Source of the DNA: Streptomyces rubradiris
GTDB lineage: Bacteria > Actinomycetota > Actinomycetes > Streptomycetales > Streptomycetaceae
Length of the DNA stretch: 64,000 nt
Direction of reading: 5' to 3'
NCBI RefSeq assembly: GCF_016860525.1
Contig: NZ_BNEA01000015.1
Location: forward strand, 2,604,001 to 2,668,000
Each line of letters starts with the position of its first letter. Within the stretch, counting starts at the first letter, position 1. Both the position numbers and the translations under genes were made by a program. The notes beneath the pieces were generated by a model. The model was given only the letters and a program-made list of their open reading frames with translations. It ran no database searches and was not told the origin of the DNA. Of this stretch, positions 19,399-29,189 are shown piece by piece.

Positions 19399-20784
19399 AT
19401 GGCGGAAACGGTCACCCCCTCCGGCACCACAGGTTCACTCCTCGCCTCGCTCGACCCCCTGCTGCGCACCTGGCTGCCCCGGCAGCGCTGGTTCGCCGGC
19501 AAGGGGCGCCCGGTCACCGCCTTCACCCCGGTGACCGTCACCGAACTGCTGCCGTCCGGCGGCCGGGTGGGCCTGTACCACCTGCTGCTGCGGGTCCACC
19601 AGCCGTCCGCGCCGGGCGGTGAGCCGCACCCCGGCGACTGCTACCAGCTCCTCGTCGGCGTGCGCCGGGCGCTGCCGCCCCGGCTGGCGCCCGCGCTGAT
19701 CGGACACGTCGCCAAGGGGCCGCTCGCCGGGTGCACGGTGTACGACGCGCTGTACGACCCCCGGCCCGCCGAACTGCTCCTGGAGGCCCTGCGCCGCCGG
19801 ACCCGGATCGGCGTGCTGCGCTTCGAGCGGGACGCGCGCCAGGAGATCCGGCCCGGTCTCGTGGCCCGGCTGATGACCGCCGAGCAGTCCAACTCGTCGG
19901 TCGTCTATGGAGATACGTTCATTCTCAAGGTGCTGCGCCGCGTGGTGCCCGGCGTCAACCCCGACCTGGAGCTGCCGCTCGCGCTGGCCCGGGAGGGCTG
20001 TCCCCGGGTGCCCGCGCCCACGGGCTGGCTGCGGGCCGAGCCGGGCGGGGAACCGTATGTGCTCGCCGTGCTCCAGCCCTACGTCAGCGGGGCGAGCGAC
20101 GGCTGGGAGCTGGCGCTGCGCGAACTGGCCAAGGGCGAGGACTTCACGGCGGAGGCCCACGCCCTGGGCCGGGCCACCGCCGAGGTGCACACCGCGCTCG
20201 CCCGTGCCCTGCCCACCGTCACCCTCGGCCGCGGCCAGTTGGAGCCGCTGGTGGACGGCATGACCGAGCGGCTGGCGGCGGCCGCGCGGGCGGTGCCGGC
20301 CCTGGCGCCGTACGAACCCGGGCTGCGCTCGGCCTACACCGCGCTGGCCGCGCTCGCCGCCGAGGGCCGCACCTGGACCGCCCAGCGGGTGCACGGCGAT
20401 CTGCACCTGGGGCAGTGCCTGCGGGCGCCGGCCGGCGGCTGGTCGCTGATCGACTTCGAGGGCGAGCCGGCCCGGCCGCTGGCGGAGCGGCGCATGCCGC
20501 AGCCGGCGGTGCGGGACGTCGCGGGCATGCTCCGCTCCTTCGACTACGCGGCCCGCTCGGTCCGCCCGCCCGACCCGGGCTGGGCACACGCCTGCCGGGC
20601 GGCCTACTGCTCCGGGTACGCGGAGGCCTCCGGCCGCGATCCGCGCACCGATCCGGTGCTGCTGCGGGCCTACGAGACCGACAAGGCGGTCTACGAGGTC
20701 GTCTACGAGGCCCGGCACCGGCCCGACTGGCTCCCCGTACCGATGTCGGCGATCCGCCGCCTCGCCACGTCCGACCCGACCTGA
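19399..20784 (+). CDS. mak: Maltokinase (Pep2/Mak)
   Basis: ATP-dependent phosphorylation of maltose to alpha-maltose-1-phosphate, the donor for GlgE. 461 residues from ATG 19399, with GGGAAAGGAC upstream. The N-terminal cap contains [13 protein letters not shown]. Kinase motifs are HGDLHLGQC with catalytic D334, and LIDFEGEP with metal-binding D352, as in aminoglycoside-kinase-like maltokinases. It lies 91 bases after treS in the same direction and 31 bases before glgB, so it is probably co-transcribed with both. Confidence 0.93.
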   Translation: MAETVTPSGTTGSLLASLDPLLRTWLPRQRWFAGKGRPVTAFTPVTVTELLPSGGRVGLYHLLLRVHQPSAPGGEPHPGDCYQLLVGVRRALPPRLAPALIGHVAKGPLAGCTVYDALYDPRPAELLLEALRRRTRIGVLRFERDARQEIRPGLVARLMTAEQSNSSVVYGDTFILKVLRRVVPGVNPDLELPLALAREGCPRVPAPTGWLRAEPGGEPYVLAVLQPYVSGASDGWELALRELAKGEDFTAEAHALGRATAEVHTALARALPTVTLGRGQLEPLVDGMTERLAAAARAVPALAPYEPGLRSAYTALAALAAEGRTWTAQRVHGDLHLGQCLRAPAGGWSLIDFEGEPARPLAERRMPQPAVRDVAGMLRSFDYAARSVRPPDPGWAHACRAAYCSGYAEASGRDPRTDPVLLRAYETDKAVYEVVYEARHRPDWLPVPMSAIRRLATSDPT

Positions 20785-20815
20785 CCGACCCGTTCCTCGT
20801 CCGGGAGACTCGCTC

Positions 20816-23227
20816 GTGACGTCCAAGAAGCCAGCCGCCGGGAACTCCGGCGGACACCCCCGAGCCGCGCAGGCACAGGCCGGGCAGGCCCGAGCCGCAC
20901 AGGCCGAAGCGGCGCAGGCCCAAGCGACGCGGGCGCGGTCCGCGCGGGTGCCCGCACAGTCCGCGCCGTCCGGGCCGTCCGGGCCGTCCGGGCCGGAGGG
21001 CACCCCCGTCCCCGCCCCGGCCGCGCCCGTCGTCTCCGCGGCCTCCGCCGCCGTCGACGCCGATGACCGGGTGCGGCTGCTGCACGGCACCCATCACGAT
21101 CCGCACGCCGTGCTCGGCGCCCACCCGGCCCCCGGCGGGGTCGCCTTCCGCGTCTTTCGCCCGTACGCGCGGGCCGTCACCGTGGACTGCGGCGAGCTGC
21201 GCGCGCGGCTGCACGACGACGGCGACGGCTTCTTCTCCGGCCTGGTCCCGCTCGCCTCGGTCCCCGCCTACCGGTTGCTCGTGGCGTACGACGGCACGGT
21301 CCTGGAGACCGAGGACCCCTACCGCTTCCTGCCCACCCTGGGCGAGCTGGACCTGCACCTGATCGGCGAGGGCCGGCACGAGCAGTTGTGGCGGGCGCTC
21401 GGCGCCCACGTCGGCACCCATCAGGGCGTCACCGGCACCCGGTTCGCGGTGTGGGCGCCGAACGCGCGGGGCGTCCGGGTCTGCGGCGACTTCAACCTCT
21501 GGGACGGCACCGGCTTCCCGATGCGCTCGCTGGGCGGCACCGGGGTCTGGGAGCTGTTCGTGCCGGGGATCGGAGAGGGGGAGCTGTACAAGTTCGAGAT
21601 CACCCGGCCGGACGGGTCGCGCACCCTGCGCGCCGACCCGCTGGCCCGCCGCACCGAGGTCCCGCCCGCGACGTCGTCCGTCGTGGACGTCTCGCACCAC
21701 GAGTGGGGCGACGCCGAGTGGCTGGCGCACCGCGCGGACACCCCGGTGCACGAGGCCCCGTTCTCCGTCTACGAGGTCCACCTGCCCTCCTGGCGCCCCG
21801 GACTGACGTACCGCGAACTCGCCGACGAACTCCCCGCGTACGTTCGGGAGATGGGCTTCACCCACGTGGAGCTGATGCCGGTCGCCGAGCACCCCTTCGG
21901 CGGCTCGTGGGGCTACCAGGTCACCGGGTACTACGCTCCGACGGCCCGCCTCGGCACGCCCGACGACTTCAAGTACCTGGTGGACCGGCTGCACCAGGCC
22001 GGCATCGGGGTGCTGATGGACTGGGTGCCGGCGCACTTCCCGCGCGACGACTGGGCACTGGCCGCCTTCGACGGACGCCCGCTGTACGAGCCCCAGGACC
22101 CGGCGCGGGCCGCCCATCCGGACTGGGGCACGCTGGAGTTCGACTTCGGCCGGCGCGAGGTGCGCAACTTCCTGGTGGCGAACGCCGTGTACTGGTGCGA
22201 GGAGTTCCACATCGACGGGCTGCGGGTGGACGCCGTCGCCTCCATGCTCTACCTGGACTACTCACGGGACTCCGGGCAGTGGACGCCCAACGAGCACGGC
22301 GGCCGGGAGAACCTGGACGCGGTGGCCTTCCTCCAGGAGATGAACGCCACCGTCTACCGGCGCTGTCCGGGCGTGGTGACCATCGCCGAGGAGTCCACGG
22401 CCTGGGACGGCGTCACCCGCCCCACCCACCACCGGGGCCCGAGCGGTTTCGGCGGGCTCGGCTTCGGCCTGAAGTGGAACATGGGCTGGATGCACGACTC
22501 GCTCCAGTACATGAGCCACGACCCCGTGCACCGCAAGTACCACCACCACGAGATGACGTTCTCGATGGTGTACGCCTACAGCGAGAACTACGTCCTGCCG
22601 ATCTCGCACGACGAGGTGGTGCACGGCAAGGGGTCCCTGGTGTCGAAGATGCCGGGCGACTGGTGGCAGCGGCGCGCCAACCACCGGGCCTATCTGGGCT
22701 TCATGTGGGCCCACCCCGGCAAGCAACTGCTGTTCATGGGGCAGGAGTTCGCGCAGGGCGCCGAGTGGTCGGAGGCGCGCGGTCCGGACTGGTGGCTGCT
22801 GGACGCGGGGTACGGCGCGGCGGCGGACCACCGGGGCGTGCAGGACCTCGTCCGGGACCTGAACACGGTGTACCGGGCCTCCCCGGCGCTGTGGCAGCGG
22901 GACACCGATCCGGCGGGGTTCGAATGGATCGCCGGGGACGCGGCGGACGACAACGTCTTCGCGTTCCTGCGCCGCGCCGCCGACGGCACCCCGCTGCTCG
23001 CGGTCTCCCACCTGGCACCGGTGGTCCGCCCCGGCTACCGCGTCGGGGTGCCGGAGGACGTCCCGGCCTGGGTGGAGGTCCTGAACACCGACGCGGCGCG
23101 CTACGGCGGCAGCGGCGTGACCCACCCGGACCCCCTCAAGCCGGACCCGCGGGGCGCCCACGGCCGCCCCACAAGCCTCCACCTGACCCTGCCCCCACTG
23201 GCCACGGTGTGGCTGCGACCGGCGTAA
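20816..23227 (+). CDS. glgB: 1,4-alpha-glucan branching enzyme with Ala/Gln-rich N-terminal extension
   Basis: Introduces alpha-1,6 branches into the glucan made by GlgE. 803 residues from GTG 20816 (box CGGGAGA, 7-base spacing). Residues 1-~80 are low complexity: an Ala/Gln-rich helical stretch ([19 protein letters not shown]), then SGPSGPSGP and a Pro/Ala segment. Two N-terminal beta-sandwich modules (about 90-190 and 200-310) precede the GH13_9 barrel. The nucleophile is D472 (LRVDAVASM), the acid/base E525 (IAEEST), and the third acid D599 ([11 protein letters not shown]). Family members are usually ~730 residues, so the extension is extra. It ends the operon. Confidence 0.94.
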   Translation: MTSKKPAAGNSGGHPRAAQAQAGQARAAQAEAAQAQATRARSARVPAQSAPSGPSGPSGPEGTPVPAPAAPVVSAASAAVDADDRVRLLHGTHHDPHAVLGAHPAPGGVAFRVFRPYARAVTVDCGELRARLHDDGDGFFSGLVPLASVPAYRLLVAYDGTVLETEDPYRFLPTLGELDLHLIGEGRHEQLWRALGAHVGTHQGVTGTRFAVWAPNARGVRVCGDFNLWDGTGFPMRSLGGTGVWELFVPGIGEGELYKFEITRPDGSRTLRADPLARRTEVPPATSSVVDVSHHEWGDAEWLAHRADTPVHEAPFSVYEVHLPSWRPGLTYRELADELPAYVREMGFTHVELMPVAEHPFGGSWGYQVTGYYAPTARLGTPDDFKYLVDRLHQAGIGVLMDWVPAHFPRDDWALAAFDGRPLYEPQDPARAAHPDWGTLEFDFGRREVRNFLVANAVYWCEEFHIDGLRVDAVASMLYLDYSRDSGQWTPNEHGGRENLDAVAFLQEMNATVYRRCPGVVTIAEESTAWDGVTRPTHHRGPSGFGGLGFGLKWNMGWMHDSLQYMSHDPVHRKYHHHEMTFSMVYAYSENYVLPISHDEVVHGKGSLVSKMPGDWWQRRANHRAYLGFMWAHPGKQLLFMGQEFAQGAEWSEARGPDWWLLDAGYGAAADHRGVQDLVRDLNTVYRASPALWQRDTDPAGFEWIAGDAADDNVFAFLRRAADGTPLLAVSHLAPVVRPGYRVGVPEDVPAWVEVLNTDAARYGGSGVTHPDPLKPDPRGAHGRPTSLHLTLPPLATVWLRPA

Positions 23228-23299
23228 CGATCGGTGATCGCTCCTTCCAGCGGAGCCATAGTGCATGTACGGGACACCGTCCAGGAGGTCCGGCCTTCC

Positions 23300-24130
23300 C
23301 TAAGAGATCCCGCAGTCTGTCTCCGGAGGGCAGAAGTTGCTCGTCGCCGTGTCGACGATGGAACGTTCTTCGGTCAGGTCCGGATCGTCGGCCTGCCAGG
23401 CGGCCACGCTGTACTGTTTACCGTCGGCCGCTTGGAAGCGGATGTCGACGACATACCAGGTCCCGTCCGTTTCCCCGTCGAGGCGGTACCCCAAGAGCCG
23501 GCCGGTGACGGTGTCCCGCTCGAAGGGTTCGGGGTCGGCCAGCTGCTCGTACCCCTCCCGTCGGCCGACCGCTTCGACGGATTCCTCAAGGGTGGCCTCG
23601 GCCACCTCGGACACGACGAGGTAGCGCGCCGGGTCCTCCGGCGACTCGTAGGGCACCCAGAACGTACCGCCCGCTCCGTCCGGGGTGCCTCGTTTCCACC
23701 CCTCGAGAACCGCTGCGCTGAAGCCCTCCGCGTCGTGGACGAGCCGGTAGCCCTCGGGCAGGGCGGCACCGGCCGGGGTGCCGGCCCCGGCGGACGGCTC
23801 ACCGCCGACCCGGTGGTCGCCGCGGGACACCGCCGGGGATGCCGAGGAGCCGGCCCGGTCGGCCCGGCCGTCCCCGGCGACCCGGGTCACCACCGCACCG
23901 GCGACCACGACCGCGGCCACGACCACGGCGGCCACCGCCCATAGGGCGCGGCGGCCGGCCCGTGGGGCGCCTGGGTCTGGAGCGGGGGCCGCCGGGACCG
24001 GCCAGGCGGTATCCGGCGGACCGGCCGGCCGCACCGGGGAAGGCGACACCCCGGCGGGTGGCGTACCGGGGTCGCCTCGCTCGTCCCACCGCTGGGCGTC
24101 CTCGTTCCAGTAGCGCCCTGCCCCGCTCAT
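23300..24130 (-). CDS. Single-pass membrane protein, third gene of FAIG-tag operon
   Basis: About 276 residues, not recognised. Starts MSGAGRYWNEDAQRWDE from ATG 24130, which has GAGGACGAG upstream; GTG 24145 is the alternative and would give a GTGA overlap with the preceding gene. A Pro-rich cytosolic part is followed by a single strong membrane helix (WAVAAVVVAAVVVAGAVVT, about residues 63-81), then ~195 extracytoplasmic residues with two cysteines near the end (NFCPPETDC) that may form a disulfide. The outer domain (GYRLVHDAEGFSAAVLEGW, later YVVDIRFQAADG) resembles the small lipoprotein-like domains seen in many Streptomyces membrane proteins. Probably co-transcribed with the two upstream genes. 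Confidence 0.75.
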   Translation of the reverse strand: MSGAGRYWNEDAQRWDERGDPGTPPAGVSPSPVRPAGPPDTAWPVPAAPAPDPGAPRAGRRALWAVAAVVVAAVVVAGAVVTRVAGDGRADRAGSSASPAVSRGDHRVGGEPSAGAGTPAGAALPEGYRLVHDAEGFSAAVLEGWKRGTPDGAGGTFWVPYESPEDPARYLVVSEVAEATLEESVEAVGRREGYEQLADPEPFERDTVTGRLLGYRLDGETDGTWYVVDIRFQAADGKQYSVAAWQADDPDLTEERSIVDTATSNFCPPETDCGIS

Positions 24131-24141
24131 CGCACTCGTCC

Positions 24142-24504
24142 TCACATCCCGAGCAGCCCCGCGACCGCTCCCGCCGAGGACAGCACGGTAGTCAACGAAG
24201 CCGCGTCGGTGAGGAGTTCCCGCAGCCGCCGCAGACGGCGCTCGTCCGCGCTTCCGGCGCGAACGATCTCTTCCTCCGTGTCGGCGAGGGCCGCGTCCAG
24301 GCCGGCGGTCTGCTCGCTCGCCCGCACCCTGACCAGATCCGCTCTCAGCTGCCTCACGGCGACGAGGAGTTGCTCGGTGCGGTCATCGCGTGACGTCGAC
24401 GGCGTACCGTGATGGCTCTCCGCCCGCGCGTGACTGCCGATGGCGAAGGTACTGCCGGACACGTCACCGATGGTGATGTGGGGCTGAGCCTGTTCATCGG
24501 CCAT
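24142..24504 (-). CDS. Small FAIG-tag protein with coiled coil
   Basis: 120 residues from ATG 24504 (box GAGGGGAG); a longer open frame to 24684 lies inside the upstream gene. Layout: Gly-rich N-terminal tag ITIGDVSGSTFAIGSHARA (11-28), a polar linker, a charged heptad-like helix region (about 45-105; LLVAVRQLRADLVRVRASEQ), and a hydrophobic tail (LTTVLSSAGAVAGLLGM). The tag recurs at the C-terminus of the upstream membrane protein. The gene overlaps the upstream one by 11 bases, so translation is coupled. Function unknown; the tag-plus-helix design suggests an adaptor joining the membrane partners. Confidence 0.8.
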   Translation of the reverse strand: MADEQAQPHITIGDVSGSTFAIGSHARAESHHGTPSTSRDDRTEQLLVAVRQLRADLVRVRASEQTAGLDAALADTEEEIVRAGSADERRLRRLRELLTDAASLTTVLSSAGAVAGLLGM

Positions 24505-26230
24505 AGCCGGCTCCCCTCTGCGACAGCGGCTGCGCGCCGCTGGTCGTGGCGTGGGCATGGGCGCCGATGGCGAAGGTGCCGCCCACGACCGAATCGATGT
24601 TGACGCCGCCGTTGCTGATGTGGACGATCTTCTGGGCGAATTCACCGGTTTGGTATCCGGCTTCCGCCAGCGCCGCCTTGACACCGTAGGCGATGCGGTC
24701 CTGCACGCTCTTCAGATAGCGGTCGACGTCCATGGTCTGGAACAGCGACCCGGCGGGCTCCGCGGCGAGTTCGCGTACCGACAGGGCCGGCCCGCCGGGC
24801 TCGGTGCCGTCGGCCTCACCGGTGAGTCGGCGCCAGCCTCGCAGGGCGTGACGGCCGAGCGTCATCAAGGCCTGTCCGGGCGCCCCGGCCACCAGGGTGA
24901 AGATGTGCACGGCCTTGCCGAAGGCGTTCATGTCGGCGAAGCGATAGGCGAGATGATCGGCGTCCTTGAAGTCCGCCCGGACCGGCAGGAGCGCGTGCGG
25001 GGCGATCTCGAGCATCAGCATCCGGCCCTGCGTGTGGATGCGCACGAAGACCGTGACGACCAGGCCCTCCTCCCAGCCGTCGACCATGATGCGCAAGAAG
25101 TGCCGGCGTTTCTCACCGCCTTCCTCCACGGCCCGCGCCCGGTGTGCCTCGAACGACGCCTGGTCGTACGGCGCCTCCTCACGGTGCCGCAGACCTTCCA
25201 CCGGCAGAAACACGCACTCGTCGATCCGCAGACCGCGGAGCCGGTCCCGTACGACCTGGCCGCTTCCCTCGGCGGACTCCGCCACTTCGCGCAGCTGCTC
25301 GATGAAGGGGCGCATCGCGGCGAGAACCGTCGTGTTCCCGAGGGCCCGTGTCTGACTCGTTCCGTTCGGCCGCAGTTCGACCGCGAGGACCCAGGGGTCC
25401 TGGGCGGTGCCGGCGCCACAGAAGGGGTGTGCCTCGTGGTACATCACCAGCGGGGAGTACTGCTCGCGTCGGATGCGGCGGGCGACCCGCAGCCAACGCC
25501 GTCCCTGGAACCGCTCGGCCCGGTCGACGGCGGCGCTCGCGAAGCCGCGCGAGGACAGCTCGCCGCGCAGCACCCGCACGAAGTGCAGCTCCTGCCCGGC
25601 GACGCACACCCCCAGTGCCAGCAGCACCGCCAACGAGAGCCATGCCTCCCACGGCCGGATGTCGGGGGTCACGAAATCCAGCACGGTGAGCAGGGCGGAG
25701 CGCTTGCCGGGCACCTTCCCGGCCCCGGCCTCCTTCTCGGCCGTCCCTCCCAGGCCCCGGACCACGCTGTAGTACACCAGGTAGGCGAGGAGCAGCCGTC
25801 CGACCCAGCGCAGCACGAAGGACGGCAGGCGTCGGTGGACCGGCGGGGCGTCCGCGATGCCCCTGATCGCCTTGCCGAACGTCATCAGCAGCCCGGGAAT
25901 CACCAGGATCAGCAGCCAGTAGGAGGCCACCGCTCCCAGCGCCATGAGCAGGGTGACCGCGACGGCCCAGGCCAGCTCCACCCGCCGGGCGCGCAGCGCG
26001 TGAGCCAGGACCCGGGCGGCGTCGAACCCGAACGAGGGCGCCACGACCCGGTGTTCGCTCCCGTACAGCTCGTCGATCACCTGATCGCGGTACTTGGTGT
26101 CCAGGTAGGTTCCCGCGCAGAGCAGGCGGCAGGCCTCGCTCACCCGCGGGGCGACGGCCGGTGGCCTTACGGCGACGCGCGGTGACTGCTGCGGCGGTAG
26201 GGGTTGCGACGGCACGTGATCGGTACTCAA
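24494..26230 (-). CDS. Polytopic membrane protein with C-terminal FAIG tag
   Basis: 578 residues, not recognised. TTG 26230 is chosen because GAGGAG sits four bases upstream; ATG 26284 has no ribosome-binding site. The ~85-residue N-terminal part (CRLLCAGTYLDTKYRDQVID) is followed by hydrophobic helices near 85-118, 140-155 and 195-215. A large soluble portion (~220-540) follows, containing WVLAVELRPNG, ECVFLPVEGLRHR and a segment MLMLEIAPHALLPVRADF. The end reads VHISNGGVNIDSVVGGTFAIG, then AHAHA (tag at 550-561). The same tag opens the next protein. The operon sits between two conserved genes, as an insertion would. Confidence 0.8.
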   Translation of the reverse strand: MSTDHVPSQPLPPQQSPRVAVRPPAVAPRVSEACRLLCAGTYLDTKYRDQVIDELYGSEHRVVAPSFGFDAARVLAHALRARRVELAWAVAVTLLMALGAVASYWLLILVIPGLLMTFGKAIRGIADAPPVHRRLPSFVLRWVGRLLLAYLVYYSVVRGLGGTAEKEAGAGKVPGKRSALLTVLDFVTPDIRPWEAWLSLAVLLALGVCVAGQELHFVRVLRGELSSRGFASAAVDRAERFQGRRWLRVARRIRREQYSPLVMYHEAHPFCGAGTAQDPWVLAVELRPNGTSQTRALGNTTVLAAMRPFIEQLREVAESAEGSGQVVRDRLRGLRIDECVFLPVEGLRHREEAPYDQASFEAHRARAVEEGGEKRRHFLRIMVDGWEEGLVVTVFVRIHTQGRMLMLEIAPHALLPVRADFKDADHLAYRFADMNAFGKAVHIFTLVAGAPGQALMTLGRHALRGWRRLTGEADGTEPGGPALSVRELAAEPAGSLFQTMDVDRYLKSVQDRIAYGVKAALAEAGYQTGEFAQKIVHISNGGVNIDSVVGGTFAIGAHAHATTSGAQPLSQRGAGYGR

Positions 26231-26439
26231 TGCGCTCCTCGGCGGAAAGCCTTGTGCGACACGCCGGTCAAGGGCCTTCAGCATAGAGCGGCGGCACAGG
26301 GGGGACCCATGAAACGCGGTGACTCGTCATGTCGTCAGGCAGTGCACGGCAGGGCGGAGACCGTGAGGGCCCACGCGAGGACGTGGGGTGCCGCCCTGCC
26401 GGGCATCCCGGAGCGGTAGGGGACCGCGCCCCCGGCGCG
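26231..26439. other. Spacer upstream of FAIG-tag operon
   Basis: 209 bases downstream of helR and upstream of the membrane operon. It must hold the operon promoter if the operon is independent of helR, but no clear -10/-35 pair or terminator hairpin was found. Confidence 0.4.
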
Positions 26440-28716
26440 TCAGACCGCGTCCACCAGTCCCTTCGGGAGCGTCCCCGTGTGCAGGACGCCCAGGCGTTGG
26501 GTGGCGCGGGTCAGGGCCACGTACAGGTCGCTCGTGCCGTAGGCGGCGGGTTCCACCACCAGGACCGAGTCGAACTCCAGGCCCTTGGCCTGGCGGGGGT
26601 CGAGCAGGACCACCGTGCGGGTCAGGTCGGGTTCCGCGCCCGCCGTGACGCCGTCCAGGCGCGCGGCCAGGGCGTGGTGCAGGTCGCGCGGGGCGATCAC
26701 CGCCAGCCGGCCCTCGTCGGGGGTGAGTTCGGCGACCGCCTCGGCGACCGCGCCGGGCAGGTCGTCCAGGGCCTGCCGCACCCAGGGCCGTACGCCGGTG
26801 GAGCGCACCGAGCTGGGCGGCTCGAAGTCCGGGTGCTCGGCGCGGACCACGGCCGCCGCCAGGTCCATGATCTCGGCCGGGGTGCGGTAGTTGACGCCCA
26901 GCCGGGTGTGTTCCCAGCGGTCCTCGACATAGGGGGCGAGGATGTCCGCCCAGGAGCCGACGCCGGCCGCCTCGGCGGTCTGGGCGGGGTCGCCGACCAG
27001 GGTCATCGAGCGGGTCGGGCTGCGCCGCATCAGCAACCGCCAGGCCATCGGCGACAGTTCCTGCGCCTCGTCCACGATGATGTGCCCGAACGCCCAGGTG
27101 CGGTCGGCGGCGGCCCGTTCGGCGGCGCTGCGGTGGTCGGCCTCCTCGTGCCGTTCGGCGAACCGCTCGGCGTCGATGATGTCGTGCGCGGACAGCACCT
27201 CGCTCGCGTCCGGGTCGCTGTCCTCCTTGTCCTCGAACTCGTAGGTCCGGGAGGCGTACGACACGTCGAGCACGCCCTGCGCGTAGGCCACCTGGGTCTC
27301 GCGTTCGCGTTCGGCGCGGGCGCGGGCCAGCCGGTCGTCCTCGCCGAGGAGTTCGGCCGCCTCGTCCAGCAGCGGCACGTCGGCGACGGTCCAGGCGCGG
27401 GTCACCGGGCGGCGGATCGCGTCGGCGTCCTCCTTGGGCAGGTAGCCGTCGGGCTCGGCGAGGAAGTCGGCGACCAGCCGCCGCGGGGTGAGCCGCGGCC
27501 ACAGCCGGTCGACGGCGTCCCAGACCTCGGGGTTCTCGGCGAGTTCGTCGCGGATCTGGGTGATGTCGGAGGCGTCGAGCAGGCTGCTGCCGTCGTAGGG
27601 GTCGGTGCCCACGCGCTCGGCGTACAGCTCGGTGAGCGTGTTGAGGATGTAGCCCTCGAAGTGCTCGCGGGCCGCGTTGTGCGGCAGTTTGGCGGCGCGG
27701 GTGCGTTCGCGGGCGACGTTCACCAGGCCGTCGTCCAGCATCAGCACCTCCCGGTCGTGCTCGATCGCGATCACCGGGTCCGGCAGGGCCTGCCGGTCGC
27801 GGACGACGGCGGCCAGCACCTCGGCCATGTCGGCACGTCCCTTGACGGCGGCGGCCTCGGGGGTGTCGGTCGCGGTGGCCTTCACCCCGGGGAACAGTTC
27901 GCCGACCGTGGCCAGCAGCACCCCGGTCTCGCCGAGGGAGGGCAGCACCTCGCCGATGTAGCCGAGGAAGGCGGGGTTGGGGCCGACGATGAGGACCGCG
28001 CGGCGGGCCAGCAGCTCCCGGTGCTCGTAGAGCAGGTACGCCGCCCGGTGCAGGGCCACCGCGGTCTTGCCGGTGCCGGGGCCGCCCTCCACGACCAGCA
28101 CCCCGCGGTGCGGCGCCCGGATGATCCGGTCCTGCTCGGCCTGGATGGTCTGCACGATGTCGCTCATCCGGCCGGTGCGCGCCGAGTTCAGCGCGGCCAG
28201 CAGCACGGCGTCGCCGTTGTGGTCCTCGTGGCCGGTGCGGGTGGCGTCGCCGAGGTCCAGGATCTCGTCGTGCAGGGAGGTGACCGTCCGGCCCTCGGTG
28301 GCGATGTGCCGGCGGCGGCGCAGGCCCATCGGGGTGTGGCCGGTGGCCAGGTAGAAGGGGCGGGCGACGTCGGCCCGCCAGTCGATCAGGACGGGGGTCC
28401 GCTCGGCGTCGTCCTCGCGCAGCCCGATCCGGCCGATGTGGTGCGTCGTGCCGTCGGCCAGGTCGATCCGGCCGAAGCACAGCGAGCCGTCCACGGCGTT
28501 CAGCGCGGCGAGCAGCCCCGAGCGCTCGGCGACCAGGATGTCCCGCTCCAGCCGGGCCTGCATGGGCTTGTCGCCCTGGGCGAGCGCGTCCGCGACGGAG
28601 GTCTCGGTCTCGCCGCGCAGGACGTCCACGCGCGCGTACAGTCCGTCGATGAATTCCTGCTCGCCACGCAATTCATCGTCGGTGAATTCGCTGTTCGACA
28701 GATCCGCGTTTGACAA
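26440..28716 (-). CDS. helR: HelR/HelD-type RNA polymerase-remodelling ATPase
   Basis: Superfamily 1 ATPase of the HelD class; actinobacterial HelR displaces rifamycins from, and recycles, RNA polymerase. About 758 residues. The N-terminal coiled-coil arm (ELRGEQEFIDGLYARVDVLR) precedes Walker A GGPGTGKT (211-218). Walker B is HIIVDEAQELSP, and the late motif KGLEFDSVLVVEP is followed by LYVALTRATQRLGVL. TTG 28716 has GGGAG five bases upstream. ATG 28734 lacks a box, and the longer frame to 28860 would run through the hairpin at 28805-28836. I looked for a rifamycin-associated-element-like long palindrome upstream and saw none, so rifamycin induction is not supported. Confidence 0.85.
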   Translation of the reverse strand: MSNADLSNSEFTDDELRGEQEFIDGLYARVDVLRGETETSVADALAQGDKPMQARLERDILVAERSGLLAALNAVDGSLCFGRIDLADGTTHHIGRIGLREDDAERTPVLIDWRADVARPFYLATGHTPMGLRRRRHIATEGRTVTSLHDEILDLGDATRTGHEDHNGDAVLLAALNSARTGRMSDIVQTIQAEQDRIIRAPHRGVLVVEGGPGTGKTAVALHRAAYLLYEHRELLARRAVLIVGPNPAFLGYIGEVLPSLGETGVLLATVGELFPGVKATATDTPEAAAVKGRADMAEVLAAVVRDRQALPDPVIAIEHDREVLMLDDGLVNVARERTRAAKLPHNAAREHFEGYILNTLTELYAERVGTDPYDGSSLLDASDITQIRDELAENPEVWDAVDRLWPRLTPRRLVADFLAEPDGYLPKEDADAIRRPVTRAWTVADVPLLDEAAELLGEDDRLARARAERERETQVAYAQGVLDVSYASRTYEFEDKEDSDPDASEVLSAHDIIDAERFAERHEEADHRSAAERAAADRTWAFGHIIVDEAQELSPMAWRLLMRRSPTRSMTLVGDPAQTAEAAGVGSWADILAPYVEDRWEHTRLGVNYRTPAEIMDLAAAVVRAEHPDFEPPSSVRSTGVRPWVRQALDDLPGAVAEAVAELTPDEGRLAVIAPRDLHHALAARLDGVTAGAEPDLTRTVVLLDPRQAKGLEFDSVLVVEPAAYGTSDLYVALTRATQRLGVLHTGTLPKGLVDAV

Positions 28717-28804
28717 TTCCGCTCCCGCCCGCATATACTGTGGCAACTGGACTTCTTCGCGATCTCTTGAAATGGAAGTCGCGAACCACCGAATATACGC
28801 AGAG

Positions 28805-28836
28805 AAATCCCCCGAGCGCAATTGCCCGGGGGATTT
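28805..28836. terminator. Hairpin with T run between trx and helR
   Basis: Perfect 10-bp stem, AAATCCCCCG (28805-28814) against 28827-28836, with a 12-base loop. Six T residues (28834-28839) follow on the plus strand and a shorter T-rich stretch on the minus strand. On the minus strand it lies just after the thioredoxin stop codon and should separate it from helR. Confidence 0.75.
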
Positions 28837-28856
28837 TTTGGCGGTCGGCGGCCGCT

Positions 28857-29189
28857 TCACAGCACGTCGGCCAGCTCCTCCAGCAGCCGCCGCTGGGGGC
28901 GCGCGCCCACCATCGCCTTCACCGGCTCACCGTCCCGGAAGACCATGAACGTCGGCATCGACAGCACCTTGTAGGCGTTCGTGGTCTCCGGGTTGTGGTC
29001 CACGTCCAGCTGGACGACCTTGAGCCGCTCGCCCTCCTCGGCCGCGAGCCGGCTGAGCACCGGCGCCATCTGCCGGCACGGCGGACACCAGTCGGCCGTG
29101 AACTCCACCAGCACCGGCAGTCGCGCCTCCAGGACCTCCGTCGCGAAGTCCGCGTCCCCCACTTCCGCCACATTTGCCGCTTTGCTCAT
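28857..29189 (-). CDS. trxA: Thioredoxin
   Basis: 110-residue cytosolic thioredoxin with active site W34-C35-P36-P37-C38 (the usual WCGPC has G in place of the first P). The cis-proline loop is SMPTFMVFRDGE. ATG 29189 overlaps the TGA of the merR gene by four bases and follows GGGAGGG. It is the second gene of a merR-trx pair, so it is probably induced with the regulator, by oxidative or thiol stress or a reactive small molecule. The WCPPC variant may shift its redox potential. Confidence 0.93.
   Translation of the reverse strand: MSKAANVAEVGDADFATEVLEARLPVLVEFTADWCPPCRQMAPVLSRLAAEEGERLKVVQLDVDHNPETTNAYKVLSMPTFMVFRDGEPVKAMVGARPQRRLLEELADVL

Noticed and set aside
24551..26185. 544-residue plus-strand frame opposite the FAIG-tag operon
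   Set aside because: Gln/His/Arg-rich shadow; the minus strand has overlapping genes with ribosome-binding sites and membrane helices.
28717..28860. Longer helR start giving an N-terminal MKRPPTAKKS
   Set aside because: The extension crosses a terminator hairpin (28805-28836) and has no box; TTG 28716 has GGGAG at good spacing.
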